A stretch of 64,000 nt of DNA from Rhizobiaceae bacterium. GTDB lineage: Bacteria > Pseudomonadota > Alphaproteobacteria > Rhizobiales > Rhizobiaceae. This document shows, in pieces, positions 62,883-64,000 of this stretch (within the stretch, counting starts at the first letter, position 1; every line of letters starts with the position of its first letter). The translations under genes were made by a program, and so were the position numbers. The DNA is taken from contig JAILWO010000001.1 of assembly GCA_025698895.1 (NCBI GenBank), positions 1,275,001 through 1,339,000 of the forward strand, read 5' to 3'. The notes under the pieces are model-generated. The model saw only the letters and a list, made by a program, of their open reading frames with translations. It had not been told where the DNA came from and did not search any database.

Positions 62883-62897
62883 CTAAGAATCCGTTAA
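62883..62897. promoter_or_regulatory. CtrA-like site overlapping a GANTC methylation site
   Basis: CTAA-GAATCCG-TTAA matches TTAA-N7-TTAA at seven of eight positions, and its spacer contains GAATC, a CcrM target. Three more GANTC sites lie at 62754, 62812 and 62842. It is about 345 bases before the dnaA start. Confidence 0.4.
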
Positions 62898-63239
62898 GCT
62901 CGCACTTGCCCAGTTCGGCCTGCTTTAGGTAGTGTCCTCTTATCGGAAGGGACGGGCCGGGCGGCTCGAAAACCTCACCTTCAATGGCAGGCCGAACGGC
63001 ACGGGTCAACCTGTGCACGGGATCGGTGTGCCTTGAGGTCGGGGCTTCCGACGAGGGCAGACGGGGGTCCTTTGGGAATATGGTTCGAGTGCTCCGGTCC
63101 GGTTGTTTCGCCGGCCGCCGGGATTGCTTGCGCCTATTTTCGGGGAGACGAAACGGACAGGGCGAGGCGCAAGCCGGAACGAGGACCGCGCCGACTTGGC
63201 AGGCGCGGATCCGGCAAACAGAGGAGCGGAACGACGAAG

Positions 63240-64000
63240 ATGGAGAGCGGCATGGGCACGGAAGTCGCGGCGGGCTTCGGCTTCGGGGCAAATCCGGCAG
63301 GAGGGAATGCGGTGACAGGTGGCACGAGCGATGCGGAGCGGATCTTCGAGCGTGTCAGGACGCAACTGAAGGCCAAGCTCGGGACGGATGTCTATTCGAG
63401 CTGGTTCGGACGGATGAAGCTGGTCGACGCGGCCGGCGGCCAGGTCCGCATTTCCGTGCCCACCGCATTCCTGCGGCTTTGGATCAACGGCCACTATCTC
63501 GACACCATCACGGATCTCTGGCGCGCGGAGGATTCTTCTGTGCTGCGGGTGGAGTTCGTGGTGCGAAGCGCGGCTCGACTGAATGGCCAGGCGGCTCCTT
63601 CCGGCGCTGGCGAGCACGTCACGCGGCGCAAGCCTGTCCGCACGCCGATACCGGCTGCGGCCGGCTCGAACGAGATGAACCCGCGGCCTATGGGCGGCAC
63701 GAGGCGGGCGACGGCGCCCCTGGCCGACGCCATTCCGCGTTCGGGGGTGCTCGGATCGCCGCTCGATACCCGCTACACTTTCCAATCCTTCGTCGAAGGG
63801 GCGTCGAACCGCGTGGCCTTTGCCGCCGCGAGGGCCGTGGCGGAAGCCGGTCCGAATTCGGTGCGGTTCAACCCGCTTTTCATCCACGCGTCGGTGGGTC
63901 TGGGCAAGACGCATCTGCTTCAGGCGATCGCGGCGGAATCGCTGAAGGCGCATCCCAATTCACGGGTGCTCTATCTGACGGCCGAGTATTTCATGTGGCG
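63240..64000 (+). CDS. dnaA: Chromosomal replication initiator protein DnaA (partial, N-terminal part)
   Basis: The first 253 codons are present; the gene runs off the window. Starts at ATG 63240 or, equally well, ATG 63252 (GGAG six or seven bases upstream of the second). Domain I (about residues 31-100) has LGTDVYSSWFGRM, FLRLWINGHY. A basic linker with Pro and Ala follows. Domain III opens LDTRYTFQSFVEGASNRVAFAAA, and Walker A reads ASVGLGKTHLLQA with Lys in place. It binds DnaA boxes and opens the origin. The usual first glycine of the P-loop (GGVGLGKT) is replaced by Ala-Ser here. Confidence 0.95.
   Translation, partial: MESGMGTEVAAGFGFGANPAGGNAVTGGTSDAERIFERVRTQLKAKLGTDVYSSWFGRMKLVDAAGGQVRISVPTAFLRLWINGHYLDTITDLWRAEDSSVLRVEFVVRSAARLNGQAAPSGAGEHVTRRKPVRTPIPAAAGSNEMNPRPMGGTRRATAPLADAIPRSGVLGSPLDTRYTFQSFVEGASNRVAFAAARAVAEAGPNSVRFNPLFIHASVGLGKTHLLQAIAAESLKAHPNSRVLYLTAEYFMW

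Larger units (their letters stand above)
62459..63239. other. rpsT-dnaA intergenic interval
   Basis: 781 bases without a credible gene; the overlapping short frames at 62614-62932 lack similarity and a ribosome-binding site. It starts with the rpsT terminator. From about 62630 to 62900 it is AT-rich for this genome and holds four GANTC sites (62754, 62812, 62842, 62887), a CtrA-like site (62883-62897) and a DnaA-box-like TCATCCACA (62696-62704). It is probably the dnaA regulatory region. Confidence 0.65.

Noticed and set aside
62614-62932. Short overlapping frames on both strands between rpsT and dnaA
   Set aside because: No ribosome-binding site, no family similarity, and the region is AT-rich with regulatory-looking sites. 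More likely regulatory DNA.
1-64000. Mobile element, CRISPR array, toxin-antitoxin or defence island
   Set aside because: No transposase, integrase, repeat-spacer array or defence-type gene was seen, and nearly every gene belongs to a family common in Rhizobiales chromosomes.

Overview
The window is a 64 kb, high-GC stretch of an alphaproteobacterial chromosome. Gene content and order (mutS-glnD-murJ-trpS, lptC-lptA-lptB-rpoN-hpf-ptsN, hrcA-grpE divergent from rph-rdgB-hemW, and dnaA-rpsT-enoyl-CoA hydratase-mutM), with ActS/ActR, OlsB, MmcB, DUF1150 and a Flp/Tad pilus locus, point to the Rhizobiales, most likely near the Mesorhizobium/Phyllobacteriaceae group. This is inferred from families and synteny; no rRNA gene is present. 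I saw no tRNA, CRISPR array, insertion sequence or prophage.

Layout. 0-2.4 kb: tail of a citrate synthase-type gene and a convergent acyl-CoA dehydrogenase/MaoC-like hydratase pair. 2.6-9.5 kb: RlpA-like protein, an orphan ABC ATPase coupled to the helicase HrpB, the ActS/ActR redox two-component pair, the MmcB nuclease-like protein and a lipoprotein L,D-transpeptidase. 9.6-20.9 kb, mostly minus strand: mutS, a 4-TM protein, glnD, murJ, trpS, a universal stress protein and an Nfu-type Fe-S scaffold. 21-33.9 kb: malic enzyme, a membrane EEP-family protein, OlsB, a hybrid histidine kinase, AcuI-like reductase, two RNA methyltransferases overlapping lspA, an ornithine cyclodeaminase-like gene, LapA, IHF-beta and SppA. 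34.3-40.1 kb: LPS transport, sigma-54, ribosome hibernation, PTS-Ntr, DUF1150 and a small heat-shock protein. 40.2-48.1 kb: nucleoside hydrolase, LysE exporter, ribokinase, Ada-like protein, Nth, CysZ-like protein, adenosine kinase-like protein and a TRIC channel. 48.2-54.9 kb: grpE/hrcA and the rph-rdgB-hemW-rsmI-yraN run. 55.1-58.2 kb: a partial Flp/Tad pilus locus. 58.2-64 kb: a PhnD-like binding protein, deoB, mutM, enoyl-CoA hydratase, rpsT and the start of dnaA.

Several genes share themes. Nucleoside hydrolase, ribokinase, adenosine kinase-like protein, DeoB and RdgB handle nucleosides and nucleotides. MutS, Nth, MutM, MmcB and Ada-like protein repair DNA. LptABC, MurJ, RlpA, L,D-transpeptidase, LspA and OlsB build the envelope. 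GrpE, HrcA and Hsp20 form a heat-shock set, and two of these have similar RpoH-like promoters.

I found no clear previously undescribed multi-gene system. The observations most worth following are regulatory: an Irr-type (ICE) palindrome before the Nfu gene, a symmetrical divergent promoter predicted to make both nth and its DUF2244 neighbour leaderless, a cluster of GANTC sites with a CtrA-like site upstream of dnaA, and a CtrA-like site before a pilus gene. Next come the incomplete Tad locus with an orphan PhnD-like binding protein, and an orphan ABC ATPase coupled to hrpB.
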